NCBI GenBank assembly: GCA_008933705.1
Contig: WBUN01000008.1
Location: forward strand, 1-64,000
From: Hyphomicrobiaceae bacterium
GTDB taxonomy: Bacteria; Pseudomonadota; Alphaproteobacteria; Rhizobiales; Hyphomicrobiaceae
Direction: 5' to 3'
Length of the DNA: 64,000 nt
The notes under the pieces are model-generated. The model worked only from the letters and a program-made list of their open reading frames with translations, was not told the DNA's origin and did no database searches. Position 1 is the first letter of the stretch, and every line of letters starts with the position of its first letter. This document shows, piece after piece, positions 53,301-62,637 of this stretch. A program made the position numbers and the translations under genes.

Positions 53301-54470
53301 CTACTCTGCAAAGAAGCTCTCGATGAACCTGCGGTAGATGGCCGTCAGGGTTGTGAGGTCGGATAGCGGCACGTGCTCGTCGACCTGGTGTGCGGTGGCG
53401 TTGCGCAGCCCCAGCTCGATGACGGGGCAATATGCGTAGATGAAGCGGGCATCCGACGTGCCGCCACTGGTGGTAAGCGCGGCATCCCGGCCAGTGACGG
53501 CACGCACGGCCGCGCTCATGGTCTCGACGAGGGGGCCGGGGGCGGTGAGGAACACATCGCCCGTACCCCAGAACCGCAGCGAATACTGCGCCCCCATTTC
53601 GTTGGCCACCGCATCGCAATGCGCTTTCACCCAGGCCTCGATCTTCGCGCGCGAGTGCAGGTTGTTGTAGCGCGCGTTTATGAGCGCCCGCGCCTGCGCC
53701 GGGATCACGTTGGCCGTGTCGTTCGGCACCGACAGAACGGTCGGCTGCAGGCTCGAGGGCTGGAAATTCGGCGTCCCGGCGTCGAGCGGCGTCGAGGACA
53801 GCCGGTCGATCATGCGCGCGAGCTTCGGCACCGGATTGTCGGCGAGCTGCGGATAGGCGGCGTGACCCTGCTTGCCCTGAACGATCAGCTCCGCGCTGAC
53901 CGAGCCGCGCCGGCCGATCTTGATCTCGTCTCCCACCAGCGTCGTGCTGGTCGGCTCGCCAACCACGCACGCATCCGGCACCTGGCCGTGCGCCTTCATC
54001 CATTCCAGCACCTTCATGGTGCCGTTGATGGACGGACCTTCCTCGTCGCCGGTGATGAGGAACGAGATGGAGCCCCGTTTCAGGCCGCCATTGGCCTTGG
54101 CGTAATCGAGTGCGGCGGCCAGGAAGCAGGCAATGCCGCCCTTCATGTCGACTGCGCCGCGCCCGTAGAGCACGCCGCCGTCGATCGCGGCACCGAAGGG
54201 CGGTCTCGTCCATGCACTGGCCTCGCCGACCGGCACGACGTCCGTATGGCCGGCAAAGCACAGGTGCGGTGCGCCCTTGCCGAGGCGCGCGAACAGGTTC
54301 TCTACATCCGGCGTGCCGGCCTCCGTCATGGTCAATCGGTGGCAGGCGTACCCGGCCGGCCGCAGCACGCTCTCCAGGAAGGTCAGCGCTCCGCCCTCGT
54401 TCGGCGTCACGCTCTCGCAGCGAATGAGCGCCTGCAGCAGCGGTACGGGATCGGAAGGCTCGGCAGTCAT
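53301..54470 (-). CDS. dapE: succinyl-diaminopimelate desuccinylase
   Basis: A 389-residue zinc peptidase-fold enzyme that removes succinate from N-succinyl-LL-diaminopimelate in lysine and peptidoglycan synthesis. Metal and catalytic sites are visible: His/Asp in LCFAGHTDVVPVG, DMKGGIACFL, the Glu pair in LITGDEEGPSING, and His near the C-terminus in TAHQVDEHVPLSDL. Length is normal. It follows dapD and an unknown membrane protein gene on the same strand, which together probably form one transcript. Confidence 0.95.
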   Translation of the reverse strand: MTAEPSDPVPLLQALIRCESVTPNEGGALTFLESVLRPAGYACHRLTMTEAGTPDVENLFARLGKGAPHLCFAGHTDVVPVGEASAWTRPPFGAAIDGGVLYGRGAVDMKGGIACFLAAALDYAKANGGLKRGSISFLITGDEEGPSINGTMKVLEWMKAHGQVPDACVVGEPTSTTLVGDEIKIGRRGSVSAELIVQGKQGHAAYPQLADNPVPKLARMIDRLSSTPLDAGTPNFQPSSLQPTVLSVPNDTANVIPAQARALINARYNNLHSRAKIEAWVKAHCDAVANEMGAQYSLRFWGTGDVFLTAPGPLVETMSAAVRAVTGRDAALTTSGGTSDARFIYAYCPVIELGLRNATAHQVDEHVPLSDLTTLTAIYRRFIESFFAE

Positions 54471-54485
54471 TTCATCCTCCAGCGA

Positions 54486-55223
54486 TCACGTGCGCGACGC
54501 AGCCGGCTTGGCGGCCAGCGCCGGATCGAGCGTCTGCAGGATCATGATCTTCTGCCAGATCTTCTGCGACAGGCCGGCGCCGATCCGCTCGATATCGCTT
54601 ACGGCCTCGGTGACGATGGGGTCGGGGAAGCTCTGCGCGTAGAGAACCGCCACTTTCGATGTGAGCGAGAGCATCTCGGAGCAATAGTCGAGATAGCGCG
54701 TCAGCTCGAACGGGGAGAGCGTGCGCGTAGGCGAAGACGGCGTCTTCCCGGCCACGCTGACCATGGTGCTGGGATCTTTGGTGAGCTGGTGCATGTCGAT
54801 CACGTGCACGATGGAGCGAAGCTCATGCAGCGCCCGCAGGGCCCGGCGGCGCTTCAGGCGCTCCTCCACCGTCACAAGAAAGAACAGCGCGGCGCCCATC
54901 AGAACGACAATATTCAATGCCGCCTCGATGCCCTGCAGCACCGAGTATACGCTGTCGGCGTTGGTCTTGGAGAAGTCGATCAGCATCAACACGCGTGTCA
55001 GCAGCCAGATGCACCCCGCGAGTGCGGCAAACACAAGAACACGAAGCGGAATGTTGCGCCGGCCGATGGCGGCGGCGCGCTGGGAGTTCTCGTGTGCGAT
55101 CGCGTGCAGCTCTGCGCATACCTCGCCGAGACCGGTGCCAGGAAAGCGCTCCGCGATGCGCTGCTGCAGCGTCGAGATCGTCTCGACCACCTTGGCGGCG
55201 TCCAGCCCGCGATAGGTGCGCAT
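54486..55223 (-). CDS. unknown two-helix membrane protein between dapD and dapE
   Basis: A 245-residue protein not recognised. Two hydrophobic segments (VLVFAALAGCIWLLTRVLML, about residues 62-81, and ALNIVVLMGAALFFLVTV, about 102-119) are joined by a short loop. The N-terminal 60 residues and the C-terminal 120 residues are soluble and helical, probably both cytoplasmic. ALHELRSIVHVIDMHQL suggests a helical interaction surface. It is 15 bases from dapE and 18 from dapD, so it is co-expressed with diaminopimelate synthesis, but no enzyme motif is seen. Confidence 0.7.
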   Translation of the reverse strand: MRTYRGLDAAKVVETISTLQQRIAERFPGTGLGEVCAELHAIAHENSQRAAAIGRRNIPLRVLVFAALAGCIWLLTRVLMLIDFSKTNADSVYSVLQGIEAALNIVVLMGAALFFLVTVEERLKRRRALRALHELRSIVHVIDMHQLTKDPSTMVSVAGKTPSSPTRTLSPFELTRYLDYCSEMLSLTSKVAVLYAQSFPDPIVTEAVSDIERIGAGLSQKIWQKIMILQTLDPALAAKPAASRT

Positions 55224-55241
55224 GCGCGTCCTTCCGGAAGG

Positions 55242-56084
55242 CTAATCCCGAAGCAGATCGTTGATGCTGGTCTTGGATCGCGTCTTTTCGTCGACCGTCT
55301 TCACGATCACGGCGCAATAAAGACTGGGGCCCGGGGATCCGTCGGGCAGCGGCTTGCCCGGCATGTTGCCCGACACCACCACCGAGTACGGCGGCACGTA
55401 ACCCACATGGGTCTTGCCGGTCGCGCGGTCGATGATCTTGGTCGATGCGCTGATGAAGGTGCCCATGGCCAGCACCGATCCCTCGCCGACGATCACGCCC
55501 TCGACCACCTCGGAGCGCGCGCCGATGAAGCAGTTGTCCTCGATGATGGTTGGGTTGGCCTGCAAGGGCTCGAGCACGCCGCCGATGCCGACACCGCCCG
55601 AGAGATGCACGTTCTTGCCGATCTGGGCGCAGGAGCCGACCGTTGCCCAAGTATCGACCATTGTTCCGCTGTCGACGTAGGCACCCAGGTTGACGAAGGA
55701 CGGCATCAAGACCACGCCCGGCGCAATGTACGCGGATCGTCTGACGACGGCCCCGGGGACGGCACGGAAACCCGCCTTCCTGAAGCTGTCCGGCGTCATC
55801 CCTTCGAACTTGGAAGGCACCTTGTCCCACCAGTATGCCCCGCCAGGGGCACCGGCGATCAGACCCATGTCGCTAAGTCTGAACGACAGCAGGGCAGCCT
55901 TCTTAAGCCATTGATTAACAGCCCATTTCCCATCTGTCTTGGCCGCCACACGGGCTTGGCCGGCGTCGAGCAGATCAAGGGCAGCCTCGACGGCGTCGCG
56001 TACTTCGCCGCGGGTGTCGGGGCTGATCGTGTCCCGCTTCTCCCAGGCAGCCTCGATGGTGTCATGCAGTGCGGTGTTCGACAT
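55242..56084 (-). CDS. dapD: 2,3,4,5-tetrahydropyridine-2,6-dicarboxylate N-succinyltransferase
   Basis: A 280-residue trimeric acyltransferase that adds succinyl from succinyl-CoA to tetrahydrodipicolinate in lysine synthesis. A helical N-terminal domain precedes a left-handed beta-helix made of hexapeptide repeats ([57 protein letters not shown]). The ATG at 56084 gives the normal MSNTAL start; a longer frame to 56114 is less likely. It heads the dapD-unknown-dapE row. Confidence 0.95.
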   Translation of the reverse strand: MSNTALHDTIEAAWEKRDTISPDTRGEVRDAVEAALDLLDAGQARVAAKTDGKWAVNQWLKKAALLSFRLSDMGLIAGAPGGAYWWDKVPSKFEGMTPDSFRKAGFRAVPGAVVRRSAYIAPGVVLMPSFVNLGAYVDSGTMVDTWATVGSCAQIGKNVHLSGGVGIGGVLEPLQANPTIIEDNCFIGARSEVVEGVIVGEGSVLAMGTFISASTKIIDRATGKTHVGYVPPYSVVVSGNMPGKPLPDGSPGPSLYCAVIVKTVDEKTRSKTSINDLLRD

Positions 56085-56230
56085 GCGGAGCGTTCTGGCG
56101 CGAGGCTGCCTCATCTGTCAACGGGTACAAGCTCTATTGGATGTCGGTTGTGTGCAATTCGCGTGAATGCTTTACGGATACGCAGGCGTAGCCTAGGTTT
56201 TGCTCACGGGGAGGTTGGGACGCGCATTGC

Positions 56231-57061
56231 ATGCTTAGGCTTGTGCTTCTGGGGGCGCTTGCGAGCACGATCGTACTGACGCCGATAACAGCGGTTCCGC
56301 AGGAGCTTGCGCTTGCGGGGGCGCCCGCGATCGTCCTTCCGTCCGCGCCTCCAGCCCTGTCGACAGAGTGCCGCCCGAAACGTTCCGTCGCTGAGTTCAT
56401 TCGCAGGCCGCTGCGAGCGCTGCATCGCGCCGTCTTCAGCGGTCGCCAGATCAGGGTGCTGGCGATCGGCTCATCATCGACCGTTGGCGTGGGGGCCTCC
56501 TCTCCGTCCGCGACCTACGTGGCGCGGCTCGAGACCACTCTCGAAGGCTCCTTGAAGGGCATGGATTTCGACGTGATCGGCCGCGGTATGTCGGGCGAGG
56601 TGGCGCAGGGCGCTGCGGACCGCATGAAGCGCGAAGTCGAGGATACCAAGCCCAACCTGGTCGTCTGGCAGGTCGGCACCAACGACGCTCTTCGCCATGT
56701 CGGTCTCGACCAGTTCAAGAGCTGTCTGAGGAAGACGCTGACCTGGCTTGCCGAGAACAAGATCGACGTCGTGCTGGTCAACCCGCAATACGGCGACCAG
56801 CTCGTCAAGGATGACTACTACGGCCAGGTCGTCGCCGCCGTCGCCGAGGTGGCGAAAGACATGCACGTCCTGCTGGTGGATCGCTTCCAGGAGATGCGAG
56901 AGCTGCAGCGGGAGCGCGGTGATACGTTCTATCTGACGGCCGACAACCTGCACCTGAACGATGTGGGCTATCGCTGCATGGCAGAGCAACTCGCGCGCTC
57001 GATCGTCGCCGCGCTGCTGCAGGCTGACGCCGATGGGGCTCAGCCGGTATTCCTGCCCTGA
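56231..57061 (+). CDS. secreted SGNH/GDSL-family hydrolase
   Basis: A 276-residue secreted hydrolase. A signal peptide (MLRLVLLGALASTIVLTPITAVP) is followed by a Pro-rich linker. Block I is VLAIGSSSTVGVGASSPS (nucleophile Ser), block III is VVWQVGTNDALRH and block V is LTADNLHLNDVGYRCMAEQ (Asp/His). It resembles periplasmic SGNH esterases that act on acylated glycans or lipids. It is divergent from dapD across 146 bp. Confidence 0.85.
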   Translation: MLRLVLLGALASTIVLTPITAVPQELALAGAPAIVLPSAPPALSTECRPKRSVAEFIRRPLRALHRAVFSGRQIRVLAIGSSSTVGVGASSPSATYVARLETTLEGSLKGMDFDVIGRGMSGEVAQGAADRMKREVEDTKPNLVVWQVGTNDALRHVGLDQFKSCLRKTLTWLAENKIDVVLVNPQYGDQLVKDDYYGQVVAAVAEVAKDMHVLLVDRFQEMRELQRERGDTFYLTADNLHLNDVGYRCMAEQLARSIVAALLQADADGAQPVFLP

Positions 57062-57133
57062 TCGTCGAGTGTCTGCCAATCACCCAATGGCAGGGCAGCC
57101 GGTCCGTCTTGTCGCGCGGCGATCGCAGATGGA

Positions 57134-57799
57134 TTATTCGAGGGCTGATCGGATCAGTCGCTTGGCGTCCTCGCTGTCCCACTCCGCCGGCCCCAACAGG
57201 CGGCCGATCTCGCGACCTTGGCGGTCGAGCAGCAGGGTGGCCGGCAAACCGACTGCGCGCAGCGTCGTGGCAAGGCGCGCCGTGGGGTCGACATATAGGG
57301 CGAGACTCTCGACCTTGGTTTCCTCGAGGAACTTTCTGGCACCCGGCAGACCTGTGCGATCGACACTGATCGCGACCACCTCGAAGCTGTCGGAGCCAAG
57401 TTCCTTCTGCAGCCGGTCGAGAGCCGGCATCTCCTTGCGGCAGGGCGCACACCATGTCGCCCACAGGTTCAGCAGCACCACCTTGCCGTGCCATTGCGCG
57501 AGCGTCCGCTCGGTTCCCGTGCCGTCCTGGAATTTGACCTCGCCCAGCTCCTCCGGCGTCTTCTTGAACACGAAAGCGGCCATCTGGCCACGGCTCAGCG
57601 GATGCGAGCCCTGGCCGGACGGCGGAGCAGCCGGCCGGGCCTGTTCCCCTTGGGCTGGCGAGGGCTGCCGCAGGGCGTTGTCAGGACGGCCGAGTGTCAC
57701 GTATACCGCTGCGAACCCCACAACGGCGGCAATGACTGTCGCCCACATGACTGTGGGCATCATTCCGCGCGGACCATCATTCGGATTGCCGGCCGCCAT
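57134..57799 (-). CDS. tlpA: TlpA-like thiol:disulfide oxidoreductase (thioredoxin fold)
   Basis: A 221-residue membrane-anchored periplasmic thioredoxin. An N-terminal helix ([20 protein letters not shown], residues 18-37) anchors it. The active site is [15 protein letters not shown] (WCAPC). The central insert typical of TlpA precedes [13 protein letters not shown] with the cis-Pro. TlpA reduces cysteines of cytochrome oxidase assembly proteins in rhizobia, and this location beside argH is commonly seen. It is divergent from argH, 44 bases apart. Confidence 0.9.
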   Translation of the reverse strand: MAAGNPNDGPRGMMPTVMWATVIAAVVGFAAVYVTLGRPDNALRQPSPAQGEQARPAAPPSGQGSHPLSRGQMAAFVFKKTPEELGEVKFQDGTGTERTLAQWHGKVVLLNLWATWCAPCRKEMPALDRLQKELGSDSFEVVAISVDRTGLPGARKFLEETKVESLALYVDPTARLATTLRAVGLPATLLLDRQGREIGRLLGPAEWDSEDAKRLIRSALE

Positions 57800-57843
57800 C
57801 TCGTGAACTCACGCCTCTTTGCAACGATCGGAAGGCCAGCCCC

Positions 57844-59262
57844 GTGACCAAGACTCCAGCCAGCGACGCCAACAAGATGTGGGGCGGCCGCTTCTCCATG
57901 TCGCCAGCCGAGATCATGCAGGAGATAAACGCCTCGATCGGCTTCGACAAGGCTTTGGCACCGCAGGATGTCCGCGCCTCGAAGGCGCACGCTGCCATGC
58001 TGGCTGCGCAAGGCATCATCTCGAAGGACGACGCCCGCAAGATCACCGCCGGTCTCGACCGCATCCTTGGCGAGATCGAGGCGGGCACCTTCGAGTTTTC
58101 ACGGGCGCTCGAGGACGTGCATATGAACGTCGAAAGCCGGCTGAAGCAGCTGGTCGGCGATCCGGCCGGCCGTCTGCATACGGCCCGCTCGCGCAATGAC
58201 CAGGTTGCGACCGACTTCCGGCTTTTCGTGCGCGACTGGATCGATGGCGCGGAGGCCGCACTCGCCGATCTGCAGCTTGCCCTCGCCCGCAAGGCCGACG
58301 CGCACTGTGACCTCGTCATGCCGGGCTTCACGCACCTGCAGCCGGCGCAACCGGTGACGTTCGGCCATCACCTGCTGGCCTATGTCGAGATGCTGGGGCG
58401 CGACCGCGGCCGGCTGGCCGATGCGAGGAAGCGGCTCAACGAATGCCCGCTCGGTGCCGCTGCGTTGGCCGGCACCTCCTTTCCCATCGATCGGCACATG
58501 ACCGCGGAGGCGCTAGGCTTCGACCGGCCTGCCGCCAACTCGCTCGACGCGGTCTCGGACCGCGACTTTGTGCTGGAAACGCTGGCGGCCGCGGCCATCA
58601 CGGCGGTGCACCTTTCGCGCTTCGCCGAGGAGATCGTCATCTGGCTGACGCCCCAGTTCGCCTTCGTGCGCCTCTCGGACCGCTTCACCACCGGCTCCTC
58701 GATCATGCCGCAAAAGCGCAATCCGGATGCAGCCGAGCTTGTGCGCGCCAAGGTCGGGCGCATCGCCGCCGCTTTCCAGTCGCTGCTGGTCGTCATGAAG
58801 GGTCTGCCGCTGACCTATTCCAAGGACATGCAGGAGGACAAGGAGGTGACCTTCGATGCCCTGGCGAGCCTGCGGCTTGCCATCTCCGCCATGACGGGCA
58901 TCGTGGAGGATCTTAAGCCCAATGCCGCGGCGATGGGGGAGGCCGCAGGCAGCGGTTTTTCCACCGCGACCGATCTCGCCGATTGGATCGTACGCAGCCT
59001 TGGCCTGCCTTTCCGCGACGCTCATCACATCACCGGCCGCATTGTCGCTGCCGCCGAATCCAGCGGCGTCGCCCTCGACAGGCTGCCCCTGGAAGTGATG
59101 CGGGAGATGCACCCCGGGATCACCGAGGACGTCTACTCGGTTCTTTCCGTCCGCAACTCGGTCAAGAGCCGTGCGAGCTATGGGGGAACCGCGCCACAGA
59201 ACGTGCGCAAAATGGCCCGCGCCTGGATAAAGCGGTTGGAAAAGGCGCCGCGGAAGGGCTAG
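57844..59262 (+). CDS. argH: argininosuccinate lyase
   Basis: A 472-residue enzyme of the fumarase/aspartase superfamily, splitting argininosuccinate into arginine and fumarate. It starts with GTG. Motifs are [14 protein letters not shown] (residues 12-25), [17 protein letters not shown] (about 110-126), [17 protein letters not shown] (about 160) and the signature [21 protein letters not shown] (about 282-302) with the catalytic Ser. Length is normal. lptM and lysA follow on the same strand after 88 bases. Confidence 0.96.
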   Translation: MTKTPASDANKMWGGRFSMSPAEIMQEINASIGFDKALAPQDVRASKAHAAMLAAQGIISKDDARKITAGLDRILGEIEAGTFEFSRALEDVHMNVESRLKQLVGDPAGRLHTARSRNDQVATDFRLFVRDWIDGAEAALADLQLALARKADAHCDLVMPGFTHLQPAQPVTFGHHLLAYVEMLGRDRGRLADARKRLNECPLGAAALAGTSFPIDRHMTAEALGFDRPAANSLDAVSDRDFVLETLAAAAITAVHLSRFAEEIVIWLTPQFAFVRLSDRFTTGSSIMPQKRNPDAAELVRAKVGRIAAAFQSLLVVMKGLPLTYSKDMQEDKEVTFDALASLRLAISAMTGIVEDLKPNAAAMGEAAGSGFSTATDLADWIVRSLGLPFRDAHHITGRIVAAAESSGVALDRLPLEVMREMHPGITEDVYSVLSVRNSVKSRASYGGTAPQNVRKMARAWIKRLEKAPRKG

Positions 59263-59350
59263 AAGTACGTTTGGCGGACCTTGAGACAGCGGCCTGTTTC
59301 AAGGGACGTGCTGTTTTGCGGTATCTGAACTAGGTTCAGCAAGGTTGATA

Positions 59351-59548
59351 ATGCACAGCCGTCCGAAGCTTGGCGTAGTGGCCGCCCTTCTCGTGCTGGG
59401 TGCGCTCGGCCTGTCCGGCTGCGGCGTGCGCGGCTCGCTGGAAGCGCCGCCCGACGCCAAGGTGGAAACCGGCAATGCCAACCCAGGGCAGACCGGTCAG
59501 ACGCCTGGGCAGCACAAACCGTCAATTCTCGACCCGATTCTCCGCTGA
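59351..59548 (+). CDS. lptM: LPS translocon maturation lipoprotein LptM (YifL-like)
   Basis: A 65-residue lipoprotein. A signal peptide ends with the lipobox LGLSGCG, so the lipidated Cys is about residue 24. Short conserved CGVRGSLEAPPDA follows and the rest is a Gly/Gln/Asn-rich tail. LptM helps assemble the LptDE complex and is almost always encoded before lysA, as here (11-base gap). An in-frame TTG at 59345 is an alternative, but AAGG has better spacing to the ATG at 59351. Confidence 0.88.
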   Translation: MHSRPKLGVVAALLVLGALGLSGCGVRGSLEAPPDAKVETGNANPGQTGQTPGQHKPSILDPILR

Positions 59549-59558
59549 CGCCTAACCC

Positions 59559-60821
59559 ATGCACCACTTTGGTTACCGCGGCGGTGTCCTCCACGCGGAG
59601 GGCGTAAGCTTGGCCCGCATCGCGGATGAGGTCGGGACCCCGTTCTATTGTTATTCGACGGCGACGCTGGAGCGCCATTACCGGGTGCTTGCGGATGCGT
59701 TCGCCGGTCTCGACACGCTCATCTGCTACGCCCTCAAGGCCAACTCAAATCAAGCCGTGATCAGGACGCTGGCGAAGCTGGGCGCCGGCATGGACGTCGT
59801 CTCGGAAGGGGAGCTGCGCCGCGCCAGAGCGGCCGGCGTCGACGGCGCCAAGATCATCTTTGCCGGCGTCGGCAAGACGCGCGCCGAGATGGCCTATGCG
59901 CTCAAGGAAGGCATCCTCGGCTTCAATGTGGAGTCCGAGCCGGAGCTGGAAGCACTCAGCGAGGTAGCCAGTAACCTTGGTGCGACCGCGCGCATTGCGC
60001 TGCGCGTCAACCCCGACGTCGATGCCAAGACGCATGCCAAGATTTCCACCGGCAAGGCCGAGAACAAGTTCGGCATTCCCTATGATGACGCGCTACGCCT
60101 CTACGCCAAGGCCGCCACGCTGCCCGGCATCAAGGTTGCCGGCATCCATATGCACATCGGCAGCCAGATCACGGAGATGCAGCCCTTCCGCGATGCCTTC
60201 ACCCTCATGCGTGAGCTGGCGCAGGCGCTGCGCGGTGCGGGCCATGCGCTCGAGCACCTTGACCTTGGCGGCGGACTCGGCGTGCCCTACACCAGCACTG
60301 CGCCGCCAGGCCCAGAAGTCTACGCGGCCGTTGTCCGCGAGACCGTGGGCGATCTCGGCCTCAAGCTCTGCCTCGAGCCGGGGCGCATGATCGTCGCCAA
60401 CGCCGGCATCCTGGTCTCGCGCGTCATCTACTCAAAGGCCGGCCGCGACAAGACCTTCACCATTGTCGATGCGGCCATGAACGATTTGATCCGCCCGACC
60501 TTGTATGAAGCCCATCACGAGATCTGGCCGGTATGGGAAGCGCTCGGCGGCAAAGAGCTCGTGGCGCAGGACGTGGTCGGCCCCGTGTGCGAGACCGGCG
60601 ACTACCTGGCGCTCGATCGCAGGCTGCCGCCTTTCGCCGCCGGCGATCTCCTCGCCTTCATGACGGCCGGCGCCTACGGTGCCACCATGTCCTCGACTTA
60701 CAATACGCGCCTGCTGGTGCCCGAGGTGCTCGTAAAGGGCGACGAGTACGCCATCGTCCGCCCACGCACCACGTTCGACGACCTGATTGGGCAGGACAAG
60801 CTGCCGAAGTGGCTGACCTAG
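59559..60821 (+). CDS. lysA: diaminopimelate decarboxylase
   Basis: A 420-residue PLP enzyme of the fold III group, converting meso-diaminopimelate to lysine. The PLP lysine is in ICYALKANSNQAVIR (about residue 59). HMHIGSQITEM (about 197), DLGGGLGVPY and GPVCETGDYLALDRRL (about 344) with the catalytic Cys are all present. Length is normal. With dapD and dapE it shows most of the lysine branch within 8 kb. Confidence 0.96.
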   Translation: MHHFGYRGGVLHAEGVSLARIADEVGTPFYCYSTATLERHYRVLADAFAGLDTLICYALKANSNQAVIRTLAKLGAGMDVVSEGELRRARAAGVDGAKIIFAGVGKTRAEMAYALKEGILGFNVESEPELEALSEVASNLGATARIALRVNPDVDAKTHAKISTGKAENKFGIPYDDALRLYAKAATLPGIKVAGIHMHIGSQITEMQPFRDAFTLMRELAQALRGAGHALEHLDLGGGLGVPYTSTAPPGPEVYAAVVRETVGDLGLKLCLEPGRMIVANAGILVSRVIYSKAGRDKTFTIVDAAMNDLIRPTLYEAHHEIWPVWEALGGKELVAQDVVGPVCETGDYLALDRRLPPFAAGDLLAFMTAGAYGATMSSTYNTRLLVPEVLVKGDEYAIVRPRTTFDDLIGQDKLPKWLT

Positions 60822-60990
60822 ACGCCGGCGAATCGTGCCGCGCCGCCCCGGGTCGCCATCGCCGCGCCATTGCCGTGACAGGAGCCGCTGCGACGCGGCT
60901 GGCAAACGCAGCCGTGTGGCGCGCTCCGTCGGACTGTTGCTCCTCGCATGCGGGATGAACGCGAGCGCCTAAGCGCAGTAATTCGCCAGG
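60822..60990. other. non-coding stretch after lysA, nothing recognised
   Basis: The 313-bp gap after lysA begins with a GC-rich part that shows no gene, no strong hairpin with T-run and no repeat. The second half (60991-61134) holds the palindrome, promoter and leader listed separately. Confidence 0.4.
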
Positions 60991-60992
60991 GA

Positions 60993-61009
60993 AAACTCAA
61001 CTTGAGTTT
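60993..61009. promoter_or_regulatory. 17-bp perfect palindromic operator candidate
   Basis: AAACTCAA-C-TTGAGTTT is a perfect dyad. Its right half overlaps the -35 hexamer of the promoter at 61008-61036. The half site TTGAGTTT recurs at 61068-61075, about 66 bp downstream (GTTGAGTTTGGCC versus CTTGAGTTTGACC). Two sites around a promoter suggest a repressor binding pair. The regulator is not known to me. Confidence 0.6.
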
Positions 61010-61036
61010 GACCGCGTGTATTCTTGGAAATATTTC
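61008..61036 (+). promoter_or_regulatory. candidate sigma-70 promoter
   Basis: TTGACC (61008-61013) and TATTTC (61031-61036) are separated by exactly 17 bases. A second -10-like TATAAT lies at 61080-61085 without a good -35. Either would transcribe the Ala/Pro-rich protein gene starting at 61135. The local AT content is clearly higher than the genome average. Confidence 0.5.
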
Positions 61037-61134
61037 AGTTGAATAGTCTAGCGGCGCGACCGCCAAGTTGAGTTTGGCCTATAATACTGCGCCTATTCTG
61101 CGTGTGTGGCCAACCAAAAACGAAGGGAACGAAC

Positions 61135-61989
61135 ATGGAACTGCAAGATCAGCGGATCGCCTGCCTGCGAATGGCTATCGAAATGGGGTGCAAGCCCGAT
61201 GCCGTCGTCGGGATGGCCGGCGAGTTGATGGACTTCGTCATGAACGGTGCGCCGGCCCCAGCAAAGTCAATGCCTGCCGAGCCAGCCGCGAGCAGCATCG
61301 CCGCCTGCGGCACCGTCCTCCCGATTTCAGAGACAGCAGATCTGACGCTGGATCTGGCGCTGGCCCAGCCGCCGGCCGCGCCTGTGGCGGCCGACGAAGG
61401 CGAGGCCGGAGGGACTATCGCCACCGCCGACCCGGTGGGAACGGATGCGCCGGTTGAGGCTCTTTCCGAAGCCGCACAGTCGCCCGGTGAAGCCGTGGCT
61501 GCTGCTCAGATTGCCGAGGTGCCAGCGACGGAGCCCGCGCTCGCAGAGCTCGCAACGGTCGAGACATCGTCGCAGGCCGCGGTTTCGGGCAATCCGCCGA
61601 CGGACGCACCGGGCGGCGAGGTACAAGCCACGCCTCAAGCGGCCACGGAAGTCCCGCAGGCCGAAGCGCTACCTGTGGCATCGGATCAGCCGTCGGCGGC
61701 CGAGCCGACAGCGGCAGAGCCCGCAGCGTCCGCGGCCGCTGCCGAACACTCCACCCCTCTTCCAGCGACGTCGGAATCCGCAAGCTCTGCTCAGCCAGAG
61801 GTGGCGGTGCCGTCCGCGGAGGCCGCGTCGGTGCAAGCGGGAGAGGGAGCGGTCGAGCAGCCCGCGGCTCCGGCAGCGAGAGGTACGGAGGCCGCATCCA
61901 GCGAAGGAGGATCGCCGATGCCCCCGCCGGTCGTGACCAACGGGGCAGGGCAGAGCAACGCTGCGGGTGCTGCCGGCTCAACGAACTGA
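61135..61989 (+). CDS. Ala/Pro/Glu-rich low-complexity protein with a short N-terminal helical domain
   Basis: A 284-residue protein. The ATG at 61135 follows AAGGGA by seven bases. Residues 1-37 (RIACLRMAIEMGCKPDAVVG, then MAGELMDFVMNG) look like a folded helical segment of a type found at the start of small alphaproteobacterial proteins. From residue 38 on, the chain is almost only Ala, Pro, Glu, Ser, Thr, Gln and Val without aromatic residues, so it should be disordered and acidic. It has no signal peptide or membrane helix. The function is unknown. The promoter region carries palindromic operator-like sites. Confidence 0.65.
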   Translation: MELQDQRIACLRMAIEMGCKPDAVVGMAGELMDFVMNGAPAPAKSMPAEPAASSIAACGTVLPISETADLTLDLALAQPPAAPVAADEGEAGGTIATADPVGTDAPVEALSEAAQSPGEAVAAAQIAEVPATEPALAELATVETSSQAAVSGNPPTDAPGGEVQATPQAATEVPQAEALPVASDQPSAAEPTAAEPAASAAAAEHSTPLPATSESASSAQPEVAVPSAEAASVQAGEGAVEQPAAPAARGTEAASSEGGSPMPPPVVTNGAGQSNAAGAAGSTN

Positions 61990-62066
61990 AATTCCTTCCT
62001 CGAGCCCCCTCATCGCGAACCGAACTGGTCGTGAGTCGGCCAGTTCGGACCGGGCCATGCATGTGA

Positions 62067-62489
62067 TCATCCGCGCCGGTACGGGTAGCAGCGGGTACGA
62101 TCGAGCGTCAGCCCGAAGTGTTCTCCGAGAGTCTCTATCGCCTCGCCGTAATCGATGAAAGGATCACTGTTGCCGGCGCCGACAATGATCGGCCGGAACG
62201 ACCTGTCATCCTTTCCCCCTGGCGGCAGCATGGCTGTCACCAGCGCCCTTCCTTCGCCATCGCGCAGCGTCAGGAACAGCGGCATCACCCGCTGGATGTG
62301 CGCCTTGAGGCCGATGTTCTGCTCGATAACGCGCCCGGGCGGCGGCACGTAGCTTGCTGCGGCTTCCTCGTACGCTTGCTTGAAATGCTTCTCGACGGCG
62401 TGGTTCATGTCCCGTGATTCGAATGCCGCTTCCGTCGCGGTCTCGATGCGAAACCAGGTGTTCGGCGGGGCGTCGCACACAAACTGCAT
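62067..62489 (-). CDS. unknown 140-residue soluble protein
   Basis: Not recognised. The protein has no signal peptide. It starts with FVCDAPPNTWFRIETATEAAFESRDMNHAVEKHF. A middle part VIEQNIGLKAHIQRVMPLFLTLRDGEGRALVTAML looks folded. The end is FGLTLDRTRCYPYRRG. GAGG lies eight bases before the ATG at 62489. Codon use matches neighbouring genes and no opposing gene exists here, which supports a real gene. Confidence 0.65.
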   Translation of the reverse strand: MQFVCDAPPNTWFRIETATEAAFESRDMNHAVEKHFKQAYEEAAASYVPPPGRVIEQNIGLKAHIQRVMPLFLTLRDGEGRALVTAMLPPGGKDDRSFRPIIVGAGNSDPFIDYGEAIETLGEHFGLTLDRTRCYPYRRG

Positions 62490-62637
62490 CCATCGCGCCT
62501 CGGTGTTTCGTTGAAGCGATTAAAGGCGTTGCTCATGGCGGAAATCGAGGCCGCGCTTCCTCGATGAACCGTGCATGCCCGCCCGCCCTGAGCAAGCGGG
62601 CGAAACTCACCGATCGACATTGCGTCGCTGTCCGCTG

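Noticed and set aside
53373-56279. A 968-codon open frame on the plus strand opposite dapE, the membrane gene and dapD
   Set aside because: It is antisense to three well-supported genes, has no recognisable domain and is rich in Arg/His/Gly, as expected from the high-GC reverse complement of coding DNA.
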